A DNA stretch of 64,000 bases from Mycolicibacterium sp. CBMA 247. Lineage in GTDB: Bacteria > Actinomycetota > Actinomycetes > Mycobacteriales > Mycobacteriaceae. A program made the translations under genes and the position numbers. Positions 1-8,379 of the stretch are shown here, in pieces (the stretch's first letter is position 1; every line of letters starts with the position of its first letter). Location of the stretch: NCBI RefSeq assembly GCF_009729095.1, contig NZ_VTGX01000001.1:992001-1056000 (forward strand). Reading direction: 5' to 3'. The notes beneath the pieces are model-generated. The model saw only the letters and a list, made by a program, of their open reading frames with translations. It did no database searches and was not told the DNA's origin.

Positions 1-751
1 TGCCCGCTGGAAAGTGCCCGCAGAAGATGATGGTGTAGGACCACACGTTGCGCATCAGATTGGCGGTCATGTTGCCCGCGAACACGAATGGCGCGAACGG
101 TCCGGCCAGCAGCGGGAAGGCCACATAGTCCTTGACGGTCTGCTTGCGAACCTTGGCCCACATCTCACGCAGCATGCCTTTCTTGTCCCGCAGCTTGATC
201 TCGCCTGAGCGGATGCGCTCGGTCTCCAGCTCATGAAGGGCCACGCCGTACTGGAAGAACACCATCAACAGGACTGCGTACAAGGGATTGCCCAGGTAGT
301 ACGGGCTCCACTTCTGGTCCTCGCTCATCCGAAGGACGCCGTAGCCGATGTCGCGGTCCATGTCGACGATGTTGGTGTACGTGTGGTGCATGTAGTTGTG
401 CGAGTGCCGCCACTGATTCGACGGGCAGGCCGAATCCCATTCGAAGTTCTGGCCGCGCAGCGCCGGATCGCCCATCCAGTCGTACTGACCGTGCATGACG
501 TTGTGGCCGATCTCCATGTTGTCGAGGATCTTCGACAAACCGAGCATCACGGTCCCGACCGGCCAGGCCGGCGGCAGGAACAGCAGAGCCCGGCCGCCGA
601 CCTCGAGCTTGCGCTGCATCTTGATGATTCCGCGGATGTAATCGGCGTCGCGTTCACCGAGATCATCAAGTGCGCGCTCGCGGATGACATCGAGCTCACT
701 GCCGAATTCCTCGGCCTGCTCGGGGGTCAGGGTGTATCGAACGTCGGACAT
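1..751 (-). CDS. desA3: Acyl-CoA (fatty acid) desaturase, 3' part cut off by window edge
   Basis: This is the first 250 residues of a membrane di-iron fatty-acid desaturase; the gene runs off the left edge. The histidine boxes that bind the di-iron centre are visible: HNVMH at residues 83-87 and HNYMHH at 118-123. Hydrophobic stretches lie around residues 55-72, 150-165 and 210-245. The third box lies outside the window. The ATG start is followed upstream, 18 bases away, by the gene for a ferredoxin-reductase-type protein, which in the M. tuberculosis DesA3/Rv3230c pair supplies electrons for stearoyl-CoA delta-9 desaturation. That pairing supports the DesA3 assignment; the exact substrate is inferred. 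Confidence 0.9.
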   Translation of the reverse strand, partial: MSDVRYTLTPEQAEEFGSELDVIRERALDDLGERDADYIRGIIKMQRKLEVGGRALLFLPPAWPVGTVMLGLSKILDNMEIGHNVMHGQYDWMGDPALRGQNFEWDSACPSNQWRHSHNYMHHTYTNIVDMDRDIGYGVLRMSEDQKWSPYYLGNPLYAVLLMVFFQYGVALHELETERIRSGEIKLRDKKGMLREMWAKVRKQTVKDYVAFPLLAGPFAPFVFAGNMTANLMRNVWSYTIIFCGHFPAG

Positions 752-769
752 GGCAAGTCCTTCCAGTCG

Positions 770-1891
770 TTAAAGATCGATGGCGACGTCACCGACGGGC
801 GCGGTGACGCAGATCTGGATGTCTTCGCAGTCGGCGGTGGAAACCGCCCCGGTGATCAGGTTGCGCACCGCACCGCGGCTCTTGAACCGGGTGCAGCTGT
901 GGCAGATACCCATGCGGCATCCGCTGTCCGGCGTCAGACCGGCCGCCTCTGCCTGCGCCAGCAGGGTCTGGCCGTCATCGGTCACCTCGAGACCGCTGCC
1001 GGCGAAGGTGACCGTGCCGCCGGTGGCATCGGAGGACACCGTGAAGGTCGGCGGGACGAAACTCTCCGAGCTGACGTTGCGGCAGTGTTGGCGCACCGCA
1101 TCGATGAGCGCCGGTGGACCACACGCGAAGACCGCGTCGGGCTCGGCGCCGGGAAATGCCGCGCTCAGATGGGCGGGGCCGAAGTGCCCGTCCAGGTCGG
1201 CACCCGCACCGTCGCGGGTGTAGCCGTGCAGCACGCGCACGCCGGGCATGGCCGCCAGTTCGGAGCGGTAACAGGCCTCCTCGACGCCACGCGCATAGTG
1301 CAGGAACGCGATCTCCCCGGTGAACGCCTGTGCACACAATGTGCGCAGCATGGACATCACCGGGGTGATGCCGCTGCCGCCGGAAACGAACAGGATGCGT
1401 CGCGGTAGCCGGTCGGGGAGGACAAAATCGCCGCCGACCGAATCGAGGCCCACGATCATCCCGGGGCGGGCGTGGTCACACAGGTAGTTCGAGACCAGCC
1501 CGCCGTCGTGGCGGCCGATGGTCAACTCCAGGTGGCGAGACACTTCGGCGCCGGCCGGCGAGTAGCACCGGGTACGGCGTCGACCGTTGATCTCGACGGA
1601 GAGATTGATGTGCTGCCCGGCACGGAACCCGGCGAATGCCTCGTTGGGTTCCAGGGTCAGCGTGACGCTGCGCGGCGTCTGCCGCCGCACCGCCACCACC
1701 TTGGCGCGGGCGTCGCCGCGGGTCCAGGTCGGTTCGACCAGCTCGGTGTAGCGGTCCACACCGTGCGGTCCGGTAAGCAGGTTCGCGAGCGCACTCATCC
1801 GCGGTCCGGCCAGTAGCCGTCGGCCAACACCTTCAGCCAAAGTTTGAGTGAACATGTGTACACAGTGCGCGTGCACACTCGGGTCTGTCAA
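770..1891 (-). CDS. Ferredoxin reductase-type electron donor for the desaturase
   Basis: A roughly 373-residue flavoprotein of the Rv3230c type. An FAD-binding barrel (RCYSPAG near residue 105) is followed by an NAD(P)-binding domain (FVSGGSGITPV, then FACGPP) and a C-terminal plant-type 2Fe-2S domain with CRMGICHSC and a distal QICVT cysteine. It passes electrons from NAD(P)H to the adjacent desaturase, 18 bases downstream. The start is uncertain. The long frame begins at 1891, only 9 bases from the divergent TetR gene; the ATG at 1855 would leave a more normal divergent promoter region and would begin inside the 10-bp palindrome at 1855-1864. Confidence 0.9.
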   Translation of the reverse strand: MTDPSVHAHCVHMFTQTLAEGVGRRLLAGPRMSALANLLTGPHGVDRYTELVEPTWTRGDARAKVVAVRRQTPRSVTLTLEPNEAFAGFRAGQHINLSVEINGRRRTRCYSPAGAEVSRHLELTIGRHDGGLVSNYLCDHARPGMIVGLDSVGGDFVLPDRLPRRILFVSGGSGITPVMSMLRTLCAQAFTGEIAFLHYARGVEEACYRSELAAMPGVRVLHGYTRDGAGADLDGHFGPAHLSAAFPGAEPDAVFACGPPALIDAVRQHCRNVSSESFVPPTFTVSSDATGGTVTFAGSGLEVTDDGQTLLAQAEAAGLTPDSGCRMGICHSCTRFKSRGAVRNLITGAVSTADCEDIQICVTAPVGDVAIDL

Positions 1892-1899
1892 CGATAAAA

Positions 1900-2604
1900 A
1901 TGCAGCAAGTGGTAGGGTTCACAATAGTGAACAGACGTACGCCCAATTCACGAACACGACGACCGGAAACCTCGTCGCGTTCGCGGGAAACACTGTCCCG
2001 GGAAGAGCGCAAAGAGGCCACCCGGCGGGCGATCATCGCCGCCGCGCTCACGCTCCTGGAGAACCGCAGCTTCAGCGCGCTGTCCCTGCGGGAGGTCACC
2101 CGGGAGGCGGGCATCGTGCCCGCGGCGTTCTACCGGCACTTCGACTCGATGGATGCGCTGGGCCTGGTGCTGATCGACGAGTCATTCCGCTCCCTGCGCG
2201 ACATGCTCCGCGGCGCACGTGCAGGCAAACTCGACCCGCACCACGTCATCGAATCCTCAGCCGAGATCCTGGTCGGCAGTTTCAACGAGCGGCGCGAGCA
2301 TTGGCGGTTCATCGCCCGCGAACGCTCCAGCGGTGTTTCGGTGTTGCGCTACGCGATTCGTACCGAGATCCGGTTGATCACCTCCGAACTCGCGATCGAT
2401 CTGGCCCGCTTCCCCGCGCTCAAGGACTGGAGCAGCGAGGATCTCAACATCCTGGCCAACCTGTTCGTCAACGCGATGATCTCGACAACCGAGGCCCTAG
2501 AAGATGCAGGGGACGCAGAATCGGTCGCGGCCATCCACCGCACCGCAGTCAAACAACTACGGATGATCGCCGTTGGCGTCAATGGGTGGCACAGCACCGG
2601 CTAG
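1900..2604 (+). CDS. TetR family transcriptional regulator (FabR/DesT-like)
   Basis: A TetR-type repressor of about 234 residues. The helix-turn-helix region is the segment LREVTREAGIVPAAFYRHF near residues 65-85, preceded by a basic, serine/arginine-rich tail. It is divergent from a fatty-acid desaturase and its reductase, the arrangement of DesT/FabR regulators, which sense acyl-CoAs. Several in-frame starts exist (ATG 1900, GTG 1909, 1912 and 1927). A GATAAA box at 1893-1898 lies too close to the first ATG, so translation may start at 1909-1927. The ligand is not deducible. Confidence 0.85.
   Translation: MQQVVGFTIVNRRTPNSRTRRPETSSRSRETLSREERKEATRRAIIAAALTLLENRSFSALSLREVTREAGIVPAAFYRHFDSMDALGLVLIDESFRSLRDMLRGARAGKLDPHHVIESSAEILVGSFNERREHWRFIARERSSGVSVLRYAIRTEIRLITSELAIDLARFPALKDWSSEDLNILANLFVNAMISTTEALEDAGDAESVAAIHRTAVKQLRMIAVGVNGWHSTG
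1917..1932. promoter_or_regulatory. Palindromic operator between desaturase operon and TetR gene
   Basis: GTTCAC-AATA-GTGAAC is a perfect inverted repeat of 6-bp arms around 4 bases. Another GTGAAC half site lies at 1848-1853. The repeat overlaps the first codons of the TetR gene, as expected for an autoregulated TetR repressor that also controls the divergent desaturase pair. No binding data; inferred from position and symmetry. Confidence 0.6.
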
Positions 2605-2613
2605 GGTCCGCTC

Positions 2614-3414
2614 ATGCCCCCTGCACAACCGTCGGCACAGCCACTCGACCTTGCCTATCCGCGGCCCGATATCGCCGTCATCACGCTCAATCGGCCTGAG
2701 AAGCTCAATGCGTTGTCCTACGAACTGGTCGAGTCCCTGCACGCCACACTCGACGCGATCGCGGCCGACAATGAGTGCCGCGTCGTCGTACTCACCGGCG
2801 CCGGTCGCGGCTTCTGCTCGGGCCTGGATCTGAGCAACCCCAGCCCGCCCGAGGCCGGCGGCGACACCGAGTTTCCCCGCTCGGGCATGCGCTGGCAGGA
2901 GCGCATCGCCAACCTGACGGTCAAACTGCACCGGCTGCGCCAGCCCGTCATCGCCGCGGTCAACGGTGCCGCCTACGGTGGCGGCTTCGCGCTGGCCGCA
3001 GCCAGCGACATCCGACTGGCCGCCGAAACCGCCCGATTCTGCACACAATTCATCAAGCTGGGTATCGGCGGCTGCGACATCGGGGTCAGCTACACGCTCC
3101 CCCGCATCATCGGCTCGGGCCCGGCCTTCGACCTGATCCTGACCGCGCGAACCGTCGATGCGGCCGAGGCGCTGCGGCTCGGCCTGGTCTCCAGGGTCTG
3201 CGACGATGTGCTCGCCGAGGCCCTGCAGATCGCCGAAACCCTCTGTGGATATGGCAAATTCGGCCTGGAATCCACCAAGCAGGTGCTGTGGGCCAACCTG
3301 GATGCGGGCTGCCTGGAAAACGCATTGCAGGCCGAGAACCGCAGCCAGATCCTGGCGTCGTCGGGCGGCGGGGTAACCGAATTCAGCGCGGAGTTCCGCC
3401 ACCGTCCACGATGA
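2614..3414 (+). CDS. Enoyl-CoA hydratase/isomerase family protein (crotonase)
   Basis: A 266-residue crotonase-fold enzyme. The oxyanion-hole segments are visible: GAGRGFCSGLDLS near residues 60-72 and NGAAYGGGFALA near 118-129. No clear pair of hydratase glutamates is seen, so it may be an isomerase or act on another acyl-CoA. It starts 9 bases after the TetR stop and is probably cotranscribed with it. Its 3' end overlaps the convergent SDR gene by 32 bases. Substrate unknown. Confidence 0.9.
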   Translation: MPPAQPSAQPLDLAYPRPDIAVITLNRPEKLNALSYELVESLHATLDAIAADNECRVVVLTGAGRGFCSGLDLSNPSPPEAGGDTEFPRSGMRWQERIANLTVKLHRLRQPVIAAVNGAAYGGGFALAAASDIRLAAETARFCTQFIKLGIGGCDIGVSYTLPRIIGSGPAFDLILTARTVDAAEALRLGLVSRVCDDVLAEALQIAETLCGYGKFGLESTKQVLWANLDAGCLENALQAENRSQILASSGGGVTEFSAEFRHRPR

Positions 3415-4153
3415 TCACCTGCCCGGTCATGTAGCTGCCTGCATCCGAACACATCAGCAACGCCGCGCCGACCATCTCGTCCGGGGTGGCCAACCGGTGC
3501 ATCAAGGTGCCACCGATCATGTGATCGATCGCTTCCGGCGGATTGTTGCGCATCATGTCGGTGTCGACGGGTCCCGGGGCCAGCGCGTTCACCCGGATAC
3601 CGAACGGGGCGAACTCGGCCGCCATCGACCGGGTCACCGACATCAGCGCGGCCTTGCCCGAGGCGTAGATCGTCAACGCCGGCGCGAAGTTGAACGCGCC
3701 GACCGACACCATGTTCAGCACCGCTGCCGTCGGGCTGGCCTTCAGATGCGGCAGCGCGTGCTGCACCAGGAAGACCGGCCCACGCAGGTTCACCTCATAG
3801 GACTTGGCCCAGGCTTCCGGCGTCATCTGCCCCAACGGCTGCGCCAACGCGTTGGCAGCGTTGTTGACCACCACATCGATCCCGCCGAACTCGGCGACCG
3901 TGCGCTCCACGAGCGCACCGAGGTCGTCGATGCTCCCGCTGTGCGTGGCCACCCCGATCGCCTGTCCCCCGAGGCCACGCAGGCGCTCGGCCGCCTGCTC
4001 GCAGGCCTCGGACTTGCGGCTGGCGACCACCACCCGGGCGCCGGCCAGCGTAAAACCCTCGGCGAGAGCCAATCCGATACCACGGGTGCCGCCGGTGACG
4101 ATTACGGTCCGATCGGTCATGTCGAACAGATGGTCAAAAGTCTCACGATTCAC
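3383..4153 (-). CDS. Short-chain dehydrogenase/reductase (SDR)
   Basis: A 256-residue classical SDR. The cofactor loop TGGTRGIG is near residues 21-28, NNAANA is the structural motif near 93, and YASGK carries the catalytic Tyr and Lys near residue 167. The PG and glycine-rich C-terminal end (VDGGG) is typical of FabG-like enzymes. It is convergent with the crotonase gene and overlaps its end. NAD(P)-dependent oxidoreductase of unknown substrate, probably an acyl chain or alcohol given the lipid-related neighbours. Confidence 0.9.
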   Translation of the reverse strand: MNRETFDHLFDMTDRTVIVTGGTRGIGLALAEGFTLAGARVVVASRKSEACEQAAERLRGLGGQAIGVATHSGSIDDLGALVERTVAEFGGIDVVVNNAANALAQPLGQMTPEAWAKSYEVNLRGPVFLVQHALPHLKASPTAAVLNMVSVGAFNFAPALTIYASGKAALMSVTRSMAAEFAPFGIRVNALAPGPVDTDMMRNNPPEAIDHMIGGTLMHRLATPDEMVGAALLMCSDAGSYMTGQVIIVDGGGTPR

Positions 4154-4283
4154 CTCGCCAGTAGAACACCCTCGCCGCCCCGGTCATGTGAGGTTCACCT
4201 CGCGACCCCGGTGAAAGCTGGATTGAGCCGCCACAGCAGTGCCAACATGGAGGGGTGGCCGTAACACGCGGGAAACCGGCTGC

Positions 4284-4874
4284 ATGAGGGTCAGCCGTCG
4301 TCGCTGGTGGGTGCTGCGTGCACTCAGCCGGAACCCGCTCGTCCGCGGCATCGATCGACTCGAAGCATGGGCCATGGTGCTCGCCCTGGTCTTCGCCGCA
4401 CTGGTGATCCCGCACGCCATCAACGTCGGCCAGAACATCTACGGGGAGACCCTTCGCACCGCCGAGATCCAGGCACAGACCCGCACCCAGGTTGACGCCA
4501 CCGTGGTGACCGACACCAACCCCAAGAAGCCCAATGCCCCCGACGCCACGGCCGTCGTCACCCTCACATGGACCGCCAACGGCACACCGCACACCGGCGT
4601 GGTGCGGCCCGGTCGCTCGATCAAAGTCGGTGACACGATCCCGATCTGGGTCGATAGAGCCGGTCGTCGGGTGCCGCCGCCCATGTCGCCGGACAGCGCC
4701 GGGACGTATGCCGCCGCTACGGGTGCCTTCGTGTGGCTGGGCGCCGTGATGCTGTGCGGCCTGGTCCTCGCCGCGCTGCGCGCGCTGCTCGACCGGCTGC
4801 GATTCCACACCTGGTCAGCTGAGCTCCGGGTGCTGCTCGACCGCGGCGATGGCCGAACCAAATGGCATCACTGA
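4284..4874 (+). CDS. Rv1733c-like conserved transmembrane protein
   Basis: About 196 residues from the ATG at 4284. The N-terminal pattern SRNPLVRGIDRLEA and the two membrane helices (about residues 30-50 and 145-165) flanking a 90-residue extracytoplasmic domain match what I recall of the M. tuberculosis dormancy antigen Rv1733c. The frame could extend to a GTG at 4239, but the ATG has a better purine-rich upstream region (GGGAAA). Function of the family is unknown. It stands alone between the SDR and the convergent pseudouridine synthase gene. Confidence 0.85.
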   Translation: MRVSRRRWWVLRALSRNPLVRGIDRLEAWAMVLALVFAALVIPHAINVGQNIYGETLRTAEIQAQTRTQVDATVVTDTNPKKPNAPDATAVVTLTWTANGTPHTGVVRPGRSIKVGDTIPIWVDRAGRRVPPPMSPDSAGTYAAATGAFVWLGAVMLCGLVLAALRALLDRLRFHTWSAELRVLLDRGDGRTKWHH

Positions 4875-4894
4875 CCCGCGGCGAGCACAGGAGT

Positions 4895-5749
4895 TCAGCC
4901 CAACACCCGCGTACTGACGAACTCGCGGTCGCCGCCGGTGATCGGATCGGTGAACTCCAGGCGCTGAGCCAACAGCTGCAGCGGATTGTCGAAATCACCT
5001 GGGTCGACGTCGATCACGTTGGGGTACAACGGGTCACCGATGATCGCCACCCTGATCGAGGCCATGTGCACCCGCAACTGATGCGTCCGCCCGGTTCGAG
5101 GAATGAGCCGGTAGAGCCCCTCTCCCACCACCTCGACATGGGTCTCGGCATTGGGTTCACCGGGTTCCTCGAAAGCCTGTAACTGCCCGCGGTGCTTGAT
5201 GATCCGGCTGCACAACGTGGTGGGCAACGCCACCGTGGGAGTGCCGGCAGCGCGGGCCAGATACGTCTTGCGCACCCCGCCCTCGGCGAACAGTCGCTGA
5301 TAGCTGCCCCGGACCTCACGGCGCACGGTGAACAGCAGCACGCCCGCCGTCAACCGATCCAGCCGATGCGCCGGGCTCAGCTCTGGCAGGTCCAGGTCGC
5401 GGCGCAACCGCACCAGCGCGGTCTGCGCGACGTGTCCGCCGCGCGGCATGGTCGCCAGGAAATGCGGCTTGTCGACCACGACGATGTCGTCGTCGCGATA
5501 CAGGACCGGGATGCCGAACGGTACCTCCACCTCGTCGGCCAGGTCGCGGTAGAAGTAGACGTGCGCCCCGGCAGGCAGCGAGGTCGTCGCATCGACAGTC
5601 CCGCCGTCCGGCAGAACAACCTCTCCGGCAAGCACTTTCGCGCCGATACCGAACCGCGTCTGCAACTCGTCGTACACATTGCCGCCCAACAACCGTAGCC
5701 GTGCCGGACCAAGACCGTCACGCACCGGCAGCGGTGCAGGCTTTCTCAA
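4895..5749 (-). CDS. RluA-family pseudouridine synthase (Rv3300c homologue)
   Basis: A 284-residue RNA pseudouridine synthase. The active-site motif HRLDRLTAG contains the catalytic Asp near residue 129, and RTGRTHQLRVHMA near 220 is the second family motif. The start codon is TTG, overlapping the TGA stop of glpD by four bases (TTGA), so translation is probably coupled to the upstream gene. A GTG at 5725 is an alternative. In M. tuberculosis, as I recall, phoY1 lies between this gene and glpD2; here there is no room for it. The target uridine is unknown. Confidence 0.9.
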   Translation of the reverse strand: MRKPAPLPVRDGLGPARLRLLGGNVYDELQTRFGIGAKVLAGEVVLPDGGTVDATTSLPAGAHVYFYRDLADEVEVPFGIPVLYRDDDIVVVDKPHFLATMPRGGHVAQTALVRLRRDLDLPELSPAHRLDRLTAGVLLFTVRREVRGSYQRLFAEGGVRKTYLARAAGTPTVALPTTLCSRIIKHRGQLQAFEEPGEPNAETHVEVVGEGLYRLIPRTGRTHQLRVHMASIRVAIIGDPLYPNVIDVDPGDFDNPLQLLAQRLEFTDPITGGDREFVSTRVLG

Positions 5750-7491
5750 TTGAGCGGCACGGGTTCGAGAATCTCGGCGCGGGCCTCGGGCGCGGCCTGG
5801 CGCAACGCATCGGCTGATTCGTCGTCGGGCTGCTGCTGCGATTGCACCTCGGCCTCCACCCTGGCGATGTAGGTGGCGACCTCACGGTCGATGTCCTCGG
5901 TGGTCCACCCCAGCACGGGCGCCACGACGGTGGCGACCTCGTGGGCACAATCGACGCCGCGGTGCGGATATTCGATCGCGATCCGCATCCGTCGGGCCAG
6001 GATGTCCTCGAGGTGCAGTGCCCCTTCCGCCGCGGCGGCATAGTAGGCCTCGACCTGGAGGTACACCGGCGCATCGGTGATCGGGGCCAGCAGTTCAGGC
6101 CGGCCCTCGGCCATCTTGAGCACCTCACCGATCAGCGAGCCGTAGCGGTCCAGCAGGTGACGCACGCGATACGGATGCAGCCCGTAGTGCTTCCCGACGT
6201 ACTCGGTCTGGTTGATCAACGCGAAGTACCCGTCGGCCCCCATCAGCGGAACCTTCTCGGTGATCGACGGCGCCACCCGGGCCGGGATGAACTCTGCGGC
6301 AGCGTCGATCGCGTCGGCCGCCATCACCCGGTACGTGGTGTATTTCCCGCCCGCAATGGCCACCAGCCCCGGGGAGGGCACCGCGACGGCATGTTCACGC
6401 GAAAGTTTGGACGTCTCCTCGCTCTCACCGGCCAGAAGCGGACGCAACCCTGCGTAGACACCGTCGATGTCGTCGTGGGTCAGCGGGGTCGCCAGCACCG
6501 TGTTGACATGGCCCAGGATGTAGCCGATGTCGGCCTTGGTCGCCGCGGGATGCGCGAGGTCGAGATTCCAGTCCGTGTCGGTGGTGCCGATGATCCAGTG
6601 CGTGCCCCACGGAATCACGAACAGCACCGACTTCTCGGTGCGCAGGATGATCGCCACCTCGCTGACGATCCGGTCACGCGGCACCACGATGTGCACACCC
6701 TTGGACGCGCGCACCCGGAACCGGCCGCGCTCCTTGGACAGTGCCTGGATCTCGTCGGTCCACACCCCGGTGGCATTCACCACGACATGGCCGCGCACTT
6801 CGGTGGTGGCGCCGTCCTCGGAATCACGCAGGGTCACCCCCACCACGCGATCGCCCTCACGCAGCAGCGACACCACCTGGCTCGACGAGCGCACCACCGC
6901 GCCGTAATGGGCGGCGGTACGTGCCACGGTCATGGTGTGACGAGCGTCGTCGACAACAGTGTCGTAGTAACGGATCCCGCCGATCAGCGAACTGCGCTTG
7001 AGCCCGGGGGCCAACCGCAACGCCCCGGCCTTGGTCAGATGCTTTTGCGCGGGAACGGATTTCGCGCCGCCAAGCTGGTCGTAGAGGAAGATACCGGCCG
7101 CCACATACGGCCGCTCCCACCACCGGTTGGTCAACGGGAACAGGAACGGCAACGGTTTGACCAGATGTGGCGCCAGCGTGGTCAGGCTCAGTTCCCGCTC
7201 GTGGAGGGCTTCGCGCACCAGGCCGAACTCCAACTGCTCGAGATAGCGCAGCCCGCCGTGGAACATCTTGGAGCTGCGGCTGGAGGTGCCGGAGGCGAAG
7301 TCACGAGCCTCGACGAGGGCTACTGAGAGACCACGGGTCGCGGCGTCCAGCGCGGCACCCGCGCCCACGACACCGCCGCCGATCACCACCACGTCGAATT
7401 GTTCACTGCCGAGTCGTTGCCAGGCTTGCGCCCTTTGCTGCGGTCCGAGGAAGGTTTGCCCGTCGCCCGGTGCTGAGATCGGGTCAGTCAC
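5746..7491 (-). CDS. glpD2: Glycerol-3-phosphate dehydrogenase (GlpD2)
   Basis: A 581-residue FAD-dependent glycerol-3-phosphate dehydrogenase, the usual length for the family. The FAD site VVIGGGVVGAGAALDAATRG lies near residues 33-52, the signature GLRYLEQLEFGLVREAL near 80-96, and the late FAD motif GGKYTTYR near 378. It oxidises sn-glycerol-3-phosphate to dihydroxyacetone phosphate at the membrane, passing electrons to quinone. The start is GTG at 7491. It is the first gene of a two-gene operon with the pseudouridine synthase. Confidence 0.95.
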   Translation of the reverse strand: MTDPISAPGDGQTFLGPQQRAQAWQRLGSEQFDVVVIGGGVVGAGAALDAATRGLSVALVEARDFASGTSSRSSKMFHGGLRYLEQLEFGLVREALHERELSLTTLAPHLVKPLPFLFPLTNRWWERPYVAAGIFLYDQLGGAKSVPAQKHLTKAGALRLAPGLKRSSLIGGIRYYDTVVDDARHTMTVARTAAHYGAVVRSSSQVVSLLREGDRVVGVTLRDSEDGATTEVRGHVVVNATGVWTDEIQALSKERGRFRVRASKGVHIVVPRDRIVSEVAIILRTEKSVLFVIPWGTHWIIGTTDTDWNLDLAHPAATKADIGYILGHVNTVLATPLTHDDIDGVYAGLRPLLAGESEETSKLSREHAVAVPSPGLVAIAGGKYTTYRVMAADAIDAAAEFIPARVAPSITEKVPLMGADGYFALINQTEYVGKHYGLHPYRVRHLLDRYGSLIGEVLKMAEGRPELLAPITDAPVYLQVEAYYAAAAEGALHLEDILARRMRIAIEYPHRGVDCAHEVATVVAPVLGWTTEDIDREVATYIARVEAEVQSQQQPDDESADALRQAAPEARAEILEPVPLN

Positions 7492-7644
7492 GATCCCCAG
7501 GCTACGTGGGCGGCGTGGGATCCGCCCGATTCCGACGCGTGTTCCGCTAGTCCAGGTCGTCTACTTGTACTTACTCATGGGAGCGGCCACGCGAAGAGCG
7601 CGCGATCGTTTGCTCCATGCACGCTGAGCGGTAGGTTCCCCCTC

Positions 7645-8313
7645 GTGTCGACTCAACCCCCTCATGGGGGACACCAGCCCTTCCCTGCGCCGCAGCAGTT
7701 CCCTGGCCAGCAGTACCCGCCCGCCTACAACGCTCCGGTTGGATACGGATACGGACAGCCAGTGCCGGGTTACGTTCCTGGCCCGCCGCCGCGCAAGCCC
7801 GGGCCCAAAAAGCGCTGGTACGGCGTTGGCGGCGCACTACTCACCCTCGGCGTGATTCTCGGACTGGCTGGGGGTTTCGGGATGATCGGCGGAGTAATGG
7901 ACAAGTTGCCGAGTGTTGAACACACCTTCGGCAATGACGAGATGACGGTTGTGCATTTTGATGCCGGTGAGAGCAGGGTGATTTTCGTCTCCAGCGCCGG
8001 AAAGGACCATCAGGTGCATTGCGACGTTGCCACTCGGACTGGTTCTGACGATGAAGCTGAGATCAAAAACTACGACGGCGGCCTCACGCTCGGCGAGTGG
8101 CAGGCCGTGTTCACTGTGACCGCCCAACAATCCGCTGACTTCGCCGTCACCTGTCAAGGTCACGCATCGGACAAGTTCGGAGTGGGCGGCAACGCCAAGC
8201 CAACGGCGGTTATCGGCGGTGTGTTCGCCGTTCTCAGTGGCGGCTTCTTGTGCACTGTCGGGATCGTGGCCCTGATCGTCATCGCAGTACTTCGACATCG
8301 CCGCCGCGGGTGA
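7645..8313 (+). CDS. Proline-rich N-terminal, two-helix membrane protein of unknown function
   Basis: A 222-residue protein not recognised by family. Residues 1-50 are rich in Pro, Gln, Gly and Tyr, like many mycobacterial cytoplasmic low-complexity tails. A basic stretch (PGPKKRW) precedes a first membrane helix at about 60-85. Residues 90-180 form a probable extracytoplasmic domain with two cysteines (CDV and VTCQG) that could pair. A second helix lies at about 190-215, ending in RHRRRG. It starts with GTG between two leftward operons and is monocistronic. Confidence 0.75.
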   Translation: MSTQPPHGGHQPFPAPQQFPGQQYPPAYNAPVGYGYGQPVPGYVPGPPPRKPGPKKRWYGVGGALLTLGVILGLAGGFGMIGGVMDKLPSVEHTFGNDEMTVVHFDAGESRVIFVSSAGKDHQVHCDVATRTGSDDEAEIKNYDGGLTLGEWQAVFTVTAQQSADFAVTCQGHASDKFGVGGNAKPTAVIGGVFAVLSGGFLCTVGIVALIVIAVLRHRRRG

Positions 8314-8379
8314 CTTCTGAACCACAAGACGGGGCGCGCCTCGTCACCTCCGTTTAACCAATGTGGTGATACAAGACGC

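Noticed and set aside
233..1408. A 391-codon rightward frame over the desaturase and reductase genes
   Set aside because: The leftward strand encodes the di-iron and Fe-S motifs; the rightward translation has none.
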